NCBI RefSeq assembly: GCF_040183065.1
Contig: NC_091127.1
Coordinates: forward strand, 22,861,891 to 22,925,890
Direction: 5' to 3'
Source: Periplaneta americana
Lineage: Eukaryota > Arthropoda > Insecta > Blattodea > Blattidae
DNA length: 64,000 bases
Position 1 is the first letter of the stretch. Each line of letters starts with the position of its first letter. Below are positions 9,753 to 20,530 of this stretch, piece after piece. The position numbers and the translations under genes were made by a program. Under the pieces are notes generated by a model. It did no database searches and had not been told where the DNA came from. It was given only the letters and a program-made list of their open reading frames with translations.

Positions 9753-10612
9753 TCAGTACGTAGCATTGTGATTTTTCCTTTCTTTGGTGATAACTGGTAT
9801 TAGTTGGCAACACTGAAGAGACGGCCAGAAAGGAACTTTTAGGAACTACACTTAGGTGATCCTCAGTATCTAATTTGAACGTGTCCACATCAAATAAATG
9901 CCTTAATATTTATTTATAAAATTACTGCATAACGGTACCAAGATTTTTTAAAACTGTGCATGTCGGAGCTTCGTTTTAAATGAAAACGGAAGGAATGAAG
10001 ACTATACATGATAGCATACATGAATGTACAGCAGTGCAGTAGAGAGTTTTCCAATTTGCAACTTGCATGCAAGCCTTGCGGGTGGTTCATTTGTATTACG
10101 GCGAAAGATTGCTCTTCCCTCGCGAGAGCCTCGCACCACGTACATAACAAAGACCCCGGTTCAAATCAGAGGGAAGATTCGAACTGCTCCTTCAGCGAAA
10201 AGAAAGAAGGAGAAAAAAAAGAGCAGCAAGCAAAGCGGAAGATAGATTTGGTGCGAATCGCCTAGAGCTGCACTTGACCGGCGTATAAAGCAAAATCAGG
10301 CCTGCCAACCCTCCAGTATATATTGCTTTTTGGGTCATCTTACTGCATTATTCATCAGTTACTCCGAATCGAAACCCAGCGGTTATGCCCATCACTTTGA
10401 ATATCCCAGCTATTTACGAGGAAGGGATCCGCAGTCTCCTTAAAGTAGAACTTGCACCATGCCATAGTGGTGAGGATCTGGGCTGGAATTCTGAGAATAA
10501 GGCTGGTATTACACTACCAGAATTCTTTGACAAAAAATGTGATAAAATATTTTATCAAAGATCTGTGATAAAACGTTAGATTTTGAGTATATTACACTGT
10601 ATAAATTATTTT
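9753..10612. other. Unassigned stretch
   Basis: The overlapping plus and minus frames at 9914-10265 shadow each other and match nothing I know. A perfect 18-bp palindrome, TGATAAAATATTTTATCA, lies at 10540-10557. I see no TIR or TSD. Confidence 0.3.
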
Positions 10613-10775
10613 ATCAACAGTAATCTCACTAGACGTTTTGATTTATCTAGAGAAAATCAAAACTCGAGTGGGATTTAATTGACTATTACACGATTAGAAG
10701 AAAGTATATAAAGATTAGAGTAACGAAGTACTCCAATACAATTAAATATTAATTGACTTACGAAAATACAACTGT
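10613..10775 (+). repeat. Arm of an inverted-repeat element (MITE-X), isolated copy
   Basis: Begins near CAGTAATCTCACTAGACG and includes TCAAAACTCGAGTGGG and ATTACACGATTAGAAG. The same arm occurs at 12447-12715 in both orientations, and its terminal motif recurs near 11866. It is one terminus of the family that makes up the mosaic up to 12715. Confidence 0.7.
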
Positions 10776-11146
10776 CTTCAAATGTATTATTGTACCATCT
10801 CAACATTACAAATATTACGCTAGATGCATGCTAGATGGCAGTAGTGAGCAATGCCTTCTCGTCGAGAAGTTCTCCATATATACACGATGGCAATGTTACT
10901 ATTCAAGAAGGCTTTGTTGATTCAGTTTCATTTTTATTATTAAAACAGTTGCATTCCACTTCAATTATCCGAATCCCAGTAATCAACGTCACTTGGCAGA
11001 TGATTTTCAATAAATCTTAATATTGAACAATCTCTGATACGTGACTATCCATAATATCATATAGCAGAAGCTATAACATAACCTAACTAATATACACAAG
11101 TGTTAGAAAAGTTTTAATTAACGACGATGAGATAAAAAAAATAAAC

Positions 11147-11462
11147 ATGAACAATTTTAAAAAGAATAATTATTGAATGTACAATTTTCAAATTTGAATG
11201 TGGTTGGTGGTTCAATTGATGTTATATTGGACGTGTGCGTAATAGAAGTGGAACTCGTTGATTTAGGCCTACACGGTGTATTCAACGTATTCAGAATTTC
11301 CGAATGAATAATTTTAAAAGGAATAATTATTGAATGTACAATTTTCAAATTTGAATGTGGTTGGTGGTTCAATTGATGTTATATTGGACGTGTGCGTAAT
11401 AGAAGTGGAACTCGTTGATTTAGGCCTACATGGTGTATTCAACTTATTCAGGATTTCCGAAT
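11147..11462. repeat. Two-copy tandem repeat, 157-bp period
   Basis: The unit starting ATGAACAATTTTAAAAAG is repeated at 11304 (ATGAATAATTTTAAAAGG), with about 95% identity through TTTCCGAAT. The period is not a multiple of three, so the reading frame does not repeat; the frames at 11157-11372 and 11330-11530 are side effects. Confidence 0.92.
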
Positions 11463-11598
11463 GGTGCTCTTCATTTATTTGTAAATCGGATTTCAGAAGA
11501 TGTATAGGTATGATCAGTGATTTTTATTAATTCTTGTTCTTGAATGCCAATGCGAGTCATATTTGAAACTGCTGTGCATCGACTGGAGTGGTTTGTAA

Positions 11599-11599
11599 T

Positions 11600-11637
<38 letters not shown>
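11599..11637. repeat. (TA)n microsatellite
   Basis: Near-perfect AT dinucleotide run interrupted by one C, followed by a T run. Confidence 0.93.
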
Positions 11638-11646
<9 letters not shown>

Positions 11647-11664
11647 TTGACGTCCAGACCAGCG

Positions 11665-12044
11665 CAGTTTCAAATATTGGCAAACAAAGAAACAAATGCT
11701 AGGGACGCGATAAAATTAAACAAATGCTAGGGACGCGATAAAATTAAACAAATGCTAGGGACGCGATAAAGTTGTGCGATAAGCAGATATGATTGGTTGA
11801 AATACGTCCTTTCGTACCGTTTTATTGGTCAAAAGTAGTATGACGTAGTAAGAGTGTAATAGTCTACAGTAATCAATCTCACTAGAGGTTTCGATTTATC
11901 TAGACTATTTCACTTTTATTACGTCATACTACTTTTGACCAATAAAACGGTGCGAAAGGACGTCTTTCAACCAATCATGGCTGCTTATCCACAGTTTTAT
12001 CGCTCCCCTAGCATTTGTTTCTTTGTTTGCCAATATTTCAACTG
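11665..12044. mobile_element. Long inverted repeat (MITE-X), left arm carrying a 28-bp triplication
   Basis: The left arm runs from CAGTTTCAAATATTGGC and the right arm ends in its inverse near 12044. Matching inner blocks include TTTTATTGGTCAAAAGTAG and its reverse complement. The centre is near 11880 and holds TCTCACTAGAGG and a TCTAGA site. In the left arm only, CAAATGCTAGGGACGCGATA is repeated three times at exactly 28-bp spacing (11693, 11721, 11749); the right arm has one. Confidence 0.85.
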
Positions 12045-12065
12045 TAAATTCTTTACGGTACTATA

Positions 12066-12440
12066 AAACATACTTTGCGACGTAATTTATTTCCCGCATA
12101 GATAGTCGACTGAAAATGGCGGTTCCGTTCAAAGATTTTGGTGAAGGTAACATTAGTGAAATAGAATTTCAGTAATTCAATTAATATCTATTTTATTGTA
12201 TTAGAGTACTTTATTGTTTCAAATCTTTACACTGTATAGTTTTTCCTCTTTTTATCGCCTTCCTACATTTATTTCTTTGTTTGCCAACATTTCAAACTGC
12301 AAATTCTTTACGGCACTATAAAACATGCTTTGCGATCGTCATTTGTTTACAGGATAGACAGTCAACTGAAAATGGCGGCTCCGTTCAAACGTTTTCGTGA
12401 AGCTAACATTAATGGAATAGAAGTTCAGTAAGTCAAGTGT
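12066..12440 (+). repeat. Direct duplication containing a conserved ATGGCGG leader
   Basis: Two related blocks (about 12034-12190 and 12285-12445) each contain CTTTACGGYACTATAAAAC, TTTGCG, then AAAATGGCGG, after which short frames read MAVPFKDFGE (12117) and MAAPFKRFRE (12373). The first copy has a donor-like GAAG/GTAACA after GE; the second has CTAACA. They are internal parts of MITE-X. The short frame is not supported as a gene. Confidence 0.6.
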
Positions 12441-12446
12441 ATTAGT

Positions 12447-12715
12447 GTATTAGAGTACTTTATTTCTTCTAATCTTTATATACTTTCTTCTAATCGTGTA
12501 ATAGTCAATTAAAAACCACTCGAATTTTGATTTTCTCTAGATAAATCAAAATCTCTAGTGAGATTACTGTTGAGAAAATCAAAACTCGAGTGGGATTTAA
12601 TTGATTATTACACGATTAGAAAAAAGTATATACAGATTAGAACAAACAAAGTACTCTAAAACAATAAAATATTAATTGGCTTATTAAAATACTAAACAGA
12701 CTTGAAAATGTATTC
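12447..12715. repeat. Inverted repeat (MITE-X termini head to head)
   Basis: The minus-oriented arm (ATCGTGTAATAGTC, then CACTCGAATTTTGATTTTC) faces the plus-oriented arm (AAAATCAAAACTCGAGTGGG, then ATTACACGATTAG). The centre is near 12567. This repeats the terminus seen at 10613-10775. Confidence 0.8.
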
Positions 12716-13443
12716 TTACAGAATTATCACATTAGACGAAACATAAATATATACGGCATATAAAATACGTAAATATATACAGATTCATACTAGAACTTTA
12801 AAAAAGTCAAGACACAAAGCAATAAATAATAAATAAATATTACTATTGATGAGTTCGCCGAAGTTTGATTCTTGCCGAAAACTCATGCATCTGTTTGTTT
12901 GCTTTTTAGAGGAACATCTGTGATTCACACTCCTCCTCTTGAATCTGGATATAATAGACCCATCTCTGCTAAATACCCATGGGAACGATGACGCTGGACA
13001 AACAGCAAGAGTCCATTTACACAAACTTGACGTAACAGCGAGTTCCAGACCGAGACCGTTTACACAAACTTAACTTGGCGTAAAGTTGACACATGCGTAT
13101 TAAACAAAATCAAACGTCACAGAGAATAAAGGGCAGAAGTAATTACTAATCCCTGATGTCCGGGAGGATGGACAAGACGATCCACATCAAACGCTATCCC
13201 TTGAAATGTAGTGAGGCTGTTTTTCAAACATAAATAAATTGCATGCAGATTTACAACGTGGAGTTTTCAGAGCCTGAAGGCAGTAACAGACGCACCGTTA
13301 ACGCGAAAATTTTATGTACAGTCGCATGTTTATCCTGAACGCACCAGTTCATATCCCGTTAAGTCCAAGTCGAATTCATTTATGATGGAAAAACTGTATA
13401 TTATATTGAAAGATTGAGATCACCAAACCAACAGTGTTATCCA
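12716..13443. other. Unassigned stretch
   Basis: I see no recognisable LINE, SINE or TIR. The 79-codon minus frame at 12785-13024 is not recognised and lacks supporting signals. Confidence 0.3.
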
Positions 13444-14879
13444 TGTACAGGGATATCATTTTACTTTTACTTAAATTTTTATTTTATTTTTTTAATTTTA
13501 GTACGTTTTTTACGACGCTTTATCAACAGCTTAGGTTAATTAGCGTCTGAATGAGATGAAGGTGATAATGCCGGTGAAATGAGTCCGGGGTCCAACACCG
13601 AAAGTTACCCAGCATTTGCTCATATTGGGTTGAGGGAAAACCCCGGAAAAAACCTCAACCAGGTAACTTGTCACGACCGGGAATTGAACCCGGGCCACCT
13701 GGTTTCACGGCTAGACGCGCTAACCGTTACTCCACAGGTGTGGACATATATTTTTATTGTACCTGAGTTTTTTTAATATACTTCACTCCAACCCTTCTAC
13801 TAGTAAACTTCCAACCGATCTCAACACAGAACCAAGGCTGCGTATGCAGTCAAAGTCGCCTTACGGTCATAGTAAACAGTACTGAGTTAGTGAGTATAGT
13901 ACTTCCTGAAATATGTTCGCGTTTTCCAGTTACGAAGTAGCTTTCAATATTGAATCATATTTTCGCATAGGTACTGTCGTCCGTTTGCCTATGTCGCATC
14001 CCGGTTCCCCCCCCCCCACGGTTTTGTTAGCCCCTCTGTAAAGGCTAGTGACTGGGCTGTCTTAGCTCTTTTCTGAAACCATTAATTTATGTTAGGAATT
14101 GGACATCTACATAATATTAGACAACTGTTTAAAATAACTTAAATAAAAGGGCCTCGTTAAGTAATTAACTGTCACGTGATTTCCCCCTTCCTACGACCCT
14201 GCGACAAAATCACTTGGACGGACATTAGATAGCATGTCTGAGTAATTTTATCTTTTCGGATCGGACAGAAGTGAAGATTGAATTTACAGTGCGTAAGGTA
14301 CTCTTTTATAGAGGACGTACAGAATTATTTCAACATGAGTTACTAGTACGAAGAACGAAACTGGTAATTGCGATTAGTTACAATAGTTTATAGTGCGATA
14401 ATATGCACAAAATAACTGAAGCCTGTATCGAAATGAACGGCCACCGTTTTCAAAATTGTGTTTAAATATCCATATTATGATTATTTTTCAATTTAACTTC
14501 ATTCTCTATATTGTACGCTAATGTGTTGTAGACCATATACTATACACTGCATGATGAATACGTCCGAATGGATAGCTCAGTTCTTGAGTAAAAACACTCA
14601 TTGTTAATACTGCACTGTATTTTGATTAAACAAAAACCTAATGAAAATTATCAAACTCAAAATCGCGATATTTTCTAGTTTACTTAAATGCATGAACTAC
14701 TTTTCTTCACTTCTATACCTAGTAAAGTGATTTGTTTGTATGTTACGCCAGTATCATCGAACTCTAGTCGTGGAAGGGGGTAGCAAACGGTGTTTCCGGT
14801 TCTCAATTATCATTAATCCAAAGGTATAGCCAAGTTAATATTAGAAATGTTAATAAAAATAAAATGATGTCCCTGTACA
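13444..14879 (+). mobile_element. TIR element P1, copy A (interrupted by a SINE)
   Basis: Termini are TGTACAGGGATATCATTTTA on the left and, reversed, TGTACAGGGACATCATTTTA on the right. The interior matches copy B at 42079-43160 in opposite orientation over its whole length, for example TAATTAACTGTCACGTGATT and ATGAGTTACTAGTACGAAGA. Without the SINE it is about 1.2 kb. No transposase is readable. TSDs are unclear, so the superfamily is left open. Confidence 0.85.
13484..13749 (-). mobile_element. SINE-B, tRNA-derived SINE nested in element P1
   Basis: Read on the minus strand: head CCACACCTGTGGAGTAACGG (A-box region), degenerate B box GGTTCAATTCC, GGTTGAGGTTTTTTCCGGGG, then TTATCACCTTCAT and the tail. 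It is bounded by ATTTTTATT at 13475-13483 and 13750-13758. The undisturbed P1 copy at 42079 shows one continuous sequence at this site, confirming the insertion. The 65-codon frame at 13579-13776 is a translation of the SINE. Confidence 0.88.
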
Positions 14880-15246
14880 ATATTATATTATTGTGAAATT
14901 TTAATTTTCCTACCAATTTTTTTCCATTATTCTATTAAAATTATAGCATATAGCCTATTAACCTATTGTATCCTATGGGATACGTTGCGAATTTAAGGGT
15001 TAACAGTGACCGAACTGAGCGTCGACCTGCCCTACCCTCCTCTCCTAACTCACCACCATGCTATAATAAAGGGAGATATATGCTAAAACGTAGACTTTTG
15101 GGTGAAAATAGTTTATAAATTGAGGATACGTTGGAAATCTAACCGGAGTTTGCGAAATGTTAAACCTGCTACTCAGCAACTGTAGCCTATGTATGTCTTA
15201 ACATTACTTTCTTTCTTACTCTACTTTACCTTCCACTTTACCTGAC
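14880..15246. other. Unassigned stretch
   Basis: Nothing recognisable; no frame of note. Confidence 0.3.
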
Positions 15247-15250
15247 TTAA

Positions 15251-15977
15251 GGGGTTAGGTACAGCTTAAAGGAGTAAAATTTTGGAAATATTCAACTATT
15301 TTTCCTCCATTACTGTATCTTGTACAATAATGAAAATTAGTATGTGTAAAAAACTGTCCTTCTGCTGTATGATAAACATGTTTTTACTATTAAAAAATTA
15401 TTTGTATATATATTTATATATATATTTTTTTTTTCAAAATTCAAAGTTCACTGTGCAGTGATGAAGCGTTTCCCTCATAACTGAAAAAGTATCCAACATT
15501 CTGTGATGAACTTTTTTATGTGTATTTATGCATGTCATATCTACAATATGATGCAAAATCACTTCTATACCTTTGATAGATTGTCTGATAAAAAATAAAT
15601 TAATTTTAAAAAATGGTCAACTATTTAACACAAAATAAAAAAAAATATTGTTTATTAAGGAATGTAGTTGAAAGAGCATGATATTGTAAACATGAGTTTC
15701 AGCAATGAAATAAAAGAGAGAGAACATGAAAAAGTTAACAAGTTTATGAGTTATGAGGGAAACGCTTCATCACTGCACAGTGAACTTTGAATTTTGGAAA
15801 AAAAAAAATATATATATATATACAAATATTTTTTTAATCGTAAAAATATTTTTTTCATATAGCAGAAGGATACTGTTTTACACATACCAATTTTCATTAC
15901 TGTACAAGATACAGTAATGGAGGAAAAAATGTTGAATATTTCCAAAAAATTTACTGCTGTAAGCTATACCTAACCCC
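15251..15977. mobile_element. TTAA-flanked MITE (M1), copy 1
   Basis: Bounded on both sides by TTAA (15247-15250, 15978-15981). The arms are long inverted repeats of about 230 bp: left GGGGTTAGGTACAGCTTA, right (reversed) GGGGTTAGGTATAGCTTA. They include CACTGTGCAGTGATGAAGCG and its inverse. AT-rich tracts sit at mirrored places in the arms. TTAA targets and G-rich ends suggest Kolobok or piggyBac ancestry. No transposase. A second copy lies at 54938-55729. Confidence 0.88.
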
Positions 15978-15981
15978 TTAA

Positions 15982-16709
15982 CACACCACTGCGGGTAGGG
16001 TAGGGAGATTCGATTAACTCTACTCATACTAGATACCTCACAAATACATCTACCTCTACTTGGTGAAGAGAACGACGTGACGCAGGGCACCACTGAAACA
16101 TCACAGGACATTCACAACTCAAACACCCAGTCTCATGGACGGATGATAATTTTTTTCTTTTGCCCACGTCGGGGATCGAATCTCGGACCGTTTCGTTGGA
16201 AAGCGTATGCACTATCCACTACTGTGTACCTTAACAATACCTAATTGTCCTATGTAAGTTCTGTGATAATATCGAGGTTGGGACACCCCTGCTTGTAGCT
16301 ACACGGCATCGATGCCATGTCCTATCACATGCCAAATCCGCGTAAAATTAATGCAACCGCCATGTTAGAACTGTCCGGAATGAAACCATTAAAACGTTGT
16401 ACAGCACATAACATCCGACCTGATCAGTAACCCCGGCCGGGTGGTTTAGAGGATAGATTGCACACTGCGAACGAAAGAACGATCGTGGCTCTGTCCATTA
16501 GCTGACGATTTCTTACCAAGCGGAACTGTTATTCGTTGCAGGTCCTGTCTGATTTCTAGAAGACAATGGGGCTGTGGAGTAGGATTCTTCTGCGTAGTAA
16601 CATTTTCCTGAATTTTTCACTTCATTTCTAGTAGCGCAGTACACCAGACAGTCGGCAGCTTATCACAGAGAACCAGGCTCGATTCTATGAAAATCAAGAG
16701 TATGCACTC
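15982..16709. other. Mostly unassigned; weak tRNA-like remnant near 16165-16225
   Basis: On the minus strand GAGATTCGATCCCCGAC resembles a B box and GTAGTGGATAGTGCATACGC an A-box side, so an old tRNA-derived SINE head is plausible. No body or TSD could be followed. Confidence 0.3.
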
Positions 16710-16719
16710 CAAGATAGTA

Positions 16720-17473
16720 CTTACTGGCTTTTAAGGAACCCGGAGGTTCATTGCCTTCCTCACATAAGCCCGCCATTGGTCCCTATCCTGAGCAAGATCA
16801 ATCCAGTCTCTATCATCATATCCCATCTCCCTCAAATCCATTTCAATATTATCTTCCCATCTACGTCTCGGCCTCCCTAAAGGTCTTTTTCCCTCCGGCC
16901 TCCCAACTAACACTCTATATGCATTTCTGGATTCCCCCATACGTGCTAAATGCCCTACCCATCTCAAACGTCTGGATTTAACGTGCCTAATTATGTCAGA
17001 TGAAGAATACAATGCGTGCAGTTCTGTGTTGTGTAACTTTCTCCATTCTCCTGTAACTTCATTCCTCTTAGCCCCTAATATTTTCCTAAGCACCTTATTC
17101 TCAGACACCCTTAACCTATGTTCCTCTCTCAAAGTGAGAGTCCAAGTTTCACAACCATAAAAAACAACCGGTAATATAACTGTTTTATAAATTCTAACTT
17201 TCAGATTTTTTTGACAGCAGACTGGATGATAAAAGCTTCTCAACCGAATAATAACAGGCATTTCCCATATTTATTCTGCGTTTAATTTCCTCCCGAGTAT
17301 CATTTAAATTTGTCACTGTTGCTCCAAGATATTTGAACTTCTCCACCTCTTCAAAGGATAAATTTCCAACGTTTATATTTCCATTTCGTACAATATTCAT
17401 ATAATTTGTCTTTTCGGGATTTACTTCCAAACCTATTTCTTTACTTGCTTCAAGTAAAATTCCCGTGTTACTG
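16720..17473 (-). pseudogene. LINE family 1, 5'-truncated copy with 10-bp TSD
   Basis: The perfect duplication CAAGATAGTA at 16710-16719 and 17474-17483 encloses it. On the minus strand two frames carry the polymerase C-terminus. One (17194-17473) reads [20 protein letters not shown] and FKYLGATVTNLNDTREEI. The other (16731-17261) reads [44 protein letters not shown] and ends MNLRVP. A frameshift near 17208-17215 separates them. The catalytic YADD region is missing through 5' truncation, so this copy is dead on arrival. The intact C-terminus and perfect TSD indicate a fairly recent insertion. Confidence 0.9.
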
Positions 17474-17522
17474 CAAGATAGTAGCAATAATAATACTAGT
17501 AAGAGTAGTAGTAATAGCTGCC

Positions 17523-17575
<53 letters not shown>
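17523..17575. repeat. (AGT)n microsatellite
   Basis: About 17 AGT units just beyond the LINE target duplication; the poly-valine and poly-threonine frames here are artefacts. Confidence 0.95.
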
Positions 17576-17658
17576 TGGGAGATTCTGAGTAACATACAAA
17601 GGTCAGCCGTAATTGAATACCGACTTCTCCGGAAAAGGACATTTTATGAATGTGGTCC

Positions 17659-19074
17659 TTATGAAACGCAGGATATTTTAGTATGTTGGACCTAGTATGC
17701 TGGGAACATATAACTGTAGGATCTTTTGAATAATGGACATTTTTTAACGTGAACATTACCAAACGTGGGACCTTTCTGCATATTGACCCTTGTAGGAAGG
17801 GACCATATCTCTGATAATAATCGTGTGTGTGTGTGTTTTTTTGTCAGTACACAAACCTAACGTAGAAAATTATCTGAAAAGAGTTTCGTCATTCAATAAA
17901 TAGAAGCAGCTAAATGAGGGTGACTGATATCAAAGACGGACATACGCCATTTTTATCTCAATTTAGTGAGAGATCGGTTCTTAGAGTACGTTCCACGTTC
18001 TTTCCAAAATCGGTGGTCCGCTGGTTTCAGAAAAAAAAAAATTACATACTTTTGCGAATGTTAATAGTACTATACGTTACAAGAGCGGTATGTTGACGTT
18101 TTCATGTTCGAGGAAAAGATTGAAAAAGCGAAACGTAATTGAGCTTTTTTTAATTTCCGACAACATGAAAACAAACATACCGCTCGTGTATCGTACATTA
18201 TTTTGTGCGAAGATCGTTTATTAGATACCTGAAAGACGAATTTCTAATTAGTTGCAATGAAATCTCCATCTTGGTTTCTGTTTAATGACGCCAACTTCGG
18301 AAAACCAAAATATCTTTCTTCAACATTATTGCTATAAAATGTTTTCTGTGTTTACTATACTCCAGCAGGCCGTGATATACGTCTATCTTCCCCCCCCCCC
18401 CAAGTCTATAAATGCGAACTTAAAACAAACGGAAAGGTCATGTAATGATTTATTTTTCATTTTAAAATTTTAATAATATTATTTATATAACATATTGCAG
18501 TAATAACATCGGCATCTGGAATCTTGTTGATTTTTTCACGGCTTCCTTAATGTTACTTGTATCAGGAATGCAATAAGTTTCGTGGAGTAGTAGACTTTAC
18601 TTAATTTTTGAAAATATTTAAAAACAATAATTAACATTGTAATTTAGGTGAAATTGCAGTGGTAAGTTTCCAGTTTATAATTATTACTATGTTAAACGTC
18701 TCTAAAAATAATATGTTAAAAGCCTAAAGCAGTAAAATGAATGTCTCGCTTAAGCGGTAAGAAGAGGGAAATTGTTATGTGTGTTACGTTGGGAATAGTG
18801 AATGTGGTATTTCACACTTACCGCGTATTGGTTTTGTGCGGAAAACAAGCAAATACGCACGATCTCGCACAAAATATGTTATAACTTTCTTAATCGGACA
18901 CCCCCATACTCAGTTTGTTTCAAAAGCGGACATGACCTTTTCAGCCAATCAGATTGCTGGAAATGGCTTAAAATTCTCATGGCTACCACTTAATGTTTAA
19001 ATTCTGACGAGTTTGCATGTTATATGTTCCCAGCCTACTAGGTCCAACATACTAAAATAACCTACGTTTCATAA
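17659..19074. repeat. Inverted pair of about 56-bp repeats bracketing FB1 copy C
   Basis: The left arm 17659-17714 (TTATGAAACGCAGGATATTT, then TATGTTGGACCTAGTATGCT) and the right arm 19019-19074 are inverted copies with few mismatches. They bracket 1.3 kb containing FB1 copy C. They could be termini of a larger TIR element. No TSD was identified. Confidence 0.7.
18057..18900 (-). repeat. FB1 fold-back repeat, copy C (near full length)
   Basis: Reverse orientation relative to copies A, B and D. The hairpin end lies at 18073-18196 and the GCGAGATCGTGCGTATTTGC end near 18870. A C run near 18393-18402 interrupts the same place where copies A and B have GGGGGAAAAA and copy D has a G run. Confidence 0.85.
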
Positions 19075-19105
19075 CATTTCGAAATTTTATTGAAATGTAA
19101 GAATT

Positions 19106-19360
19106 TTGGGCAACCTTGAGTTGAATATGGAGCGCAATACGTTGGGAAATACGCCTGAATGGACTAGGAAACGTCAATTTAATCATGAACATTGGAAACG
19201 TGCTAAAGAAAAACGATTGAAAATTAATCCTTCACCAATTAAAATAGGGATCAATGTAAAGCGAGAGGAACTTGCGGATTTTCAGACGATACTAAGTAAA
19301 CACTTCGGAAATGAGTGGAAGAAAATCCTATTTCTTCAGTGTTATAGTACTGTAATCTAG
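19106..19360 (+). CDS. Unrecognised 84-codon frame (hypothetical)
   Basis: The frame encodes a basic peptide with an internal Met at residue 8 (MERNTLGNTPEWTRKRQFNH) and a stretch HEHWKRAKEKRLKINPSPIK. Composition is protein-like (W, K, E, H spread through it), unlike the poly-F/I/Y frames of the AT-rich background. I do not recognise a domain. No promoter, splice site or polyadenylation context can be tied to it. It sits 30 bases right of an inverted repeat arm, so transposon origin is as likely as a small gene or exon. Confidence 0.25.
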   Translation: MGNLELNMERNTLGNTPEWTRKRQFNHEHWKRAKEKRLKINPSPIKIGINVKREELADFQTILSKHFGNEWKKILFLQCYSTVI

Positions 19361-20240
19361 AATTCTAATAAAAATGCAGAAATCATAATGAATGTTATCT
19401 ATTGTTCTGAAGACCATTTAAATGAAATGTAATAAAATAAGAACTAAAAAGTGAAAGTGATATTATTAATAATTATAATAATTAATAAGAATTGAATATA
19501 AATAGCATTCCAAATTTAATTTTTCTAAGTTTTCCAGTTAAATATTACTTTTACAATAAAATCATAACTTCCATAGGATTTTCTCATCGTTATTCTGATT
19601 CTGAGTTGTGTGTTTCAAAAATGGACATTTGCATCTTTGTTTGTTTAAAAAAACGGTCAAACGTCAATCTTAGTTTCAAAGCGGACAATGTAATTTTTAA
19701 GTGAAGACCATAATTATTTTGTTAATAAAGTTACCAATACGACACACAACAATTTTTATACCTTATACTAGAAGTTAACATAATGAAACAAATAATTAAA
19801 ATGGTTCTTGTCCATCTTTGAGACTCTGCTTCTCAAATAACATCTGTGAGAGAAGACAAGCTTAAGCCTTTGTGTTCTACTGAAAAGAGTTGTAGTTGAA
19901 TCAATTGAAAATAGAAAGCTTTGCAGCTTGCCTTAACGAATATTTGTCAATGTGTGCACTTATACTGAATATTATAAAATATTGCAAATATTATTAAATA
20001 ATGGGTGATAGCATAAAGTTGTAGTATTACTTTTTGCTTTGACTGTGGAAGATACTTAAAGTAGAAGTATATACTTCGTTTTGTATGCATAAACTCGATA
20101 TTATTACAACAAAGTATGTACTACGCGCCGGTAGTATAAACTATGAAGAATATTCGATTATATCGATTATCGACAGCACTTCGGGTTTATCCGTGAAGAT
20201 TTGTTAGTTTTCGTTTCGACTTCTATGCACATAATTAAAC
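19361..20240. other. Unassigned AT-rich stretch
   Basis: No repeat family or coding signal recognised. Around 20059 a motif AAGTAGAAGTATATACTTCG resembles the sequence at 21034-21056 that receives the tRNA-like array. Confidence 0.3.
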
Positions 20241-20249
20241 AAAAAAAAT

Positions 20250-20530
20250 GGACAATTACGACGAAGTGGGAAATGTAAAGAGAGAGAAAGATAACGATTT
20301 GCTGTTTGTTAATCTACTAAAAGAATACCCAGCATTATTAAACAATTTGCAGACTTCTACCGCATGAAGTGATCAAGAAAAAGCCAGCCAGATTATGAAA
20401 GTTGAGGTGAAAGTTTACAGCGGGAAAGAAATTGACGAAAAGCAAAATTAAGAAGAAAATAAGTAACACGAAAAGTAAAGTAAAGTCAAAATCGGACGGT
20501 CCCAAAATGTTGTTTATTAAACTACATGTC
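20250..20530 (+). pseudogene. Decayed Myb/SANT-like DNA-binding frame, possibly PIF/Harbinger-associated
   Basis: An ATG at 20250 opens MDNYDEVGNVKREKDNDLLF and VNLLKEYPALLNN, then a TGA after about 40 codons. In the same frame SDQEKASQIMK and SGKEIDEKQ follow, and after a frame change KKKISNTKSKVKSKSD. The pattern (hydrophobic-rich LLKEYPALLN, then a conserved KISN-K-K-KSKSD lysine block) resembles the Myb/SANT-like protein that accompanies PIF/Harbinger transposases in insects. That assignment is from memory of the family. The stop and frameshift make it a remnant. No Harbinger transposase is seen nearby. 20531-21044 to its right shows nothing. Confidence 0.42.

Noticed and set aside
13579-13776. 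Protein beginning MSPGSNTESYPAFAHIG
   Set aside because: It is SINE-B read in reverse. Similar predicted proteins are common artefacts in cockroach annotations.
16436-16520. tRNA-like head GGCCGGGTGGTTTAGAGG
   Set aside because: No acceptable B box at the right distance and no TSD.
17194-17762. Poly-Thr, poly-Val and poly-Leu frames
   Set aside because: They are six-frame readings of the (AGT)n tract; only the LINE part upstream of it is real coding ancestry.
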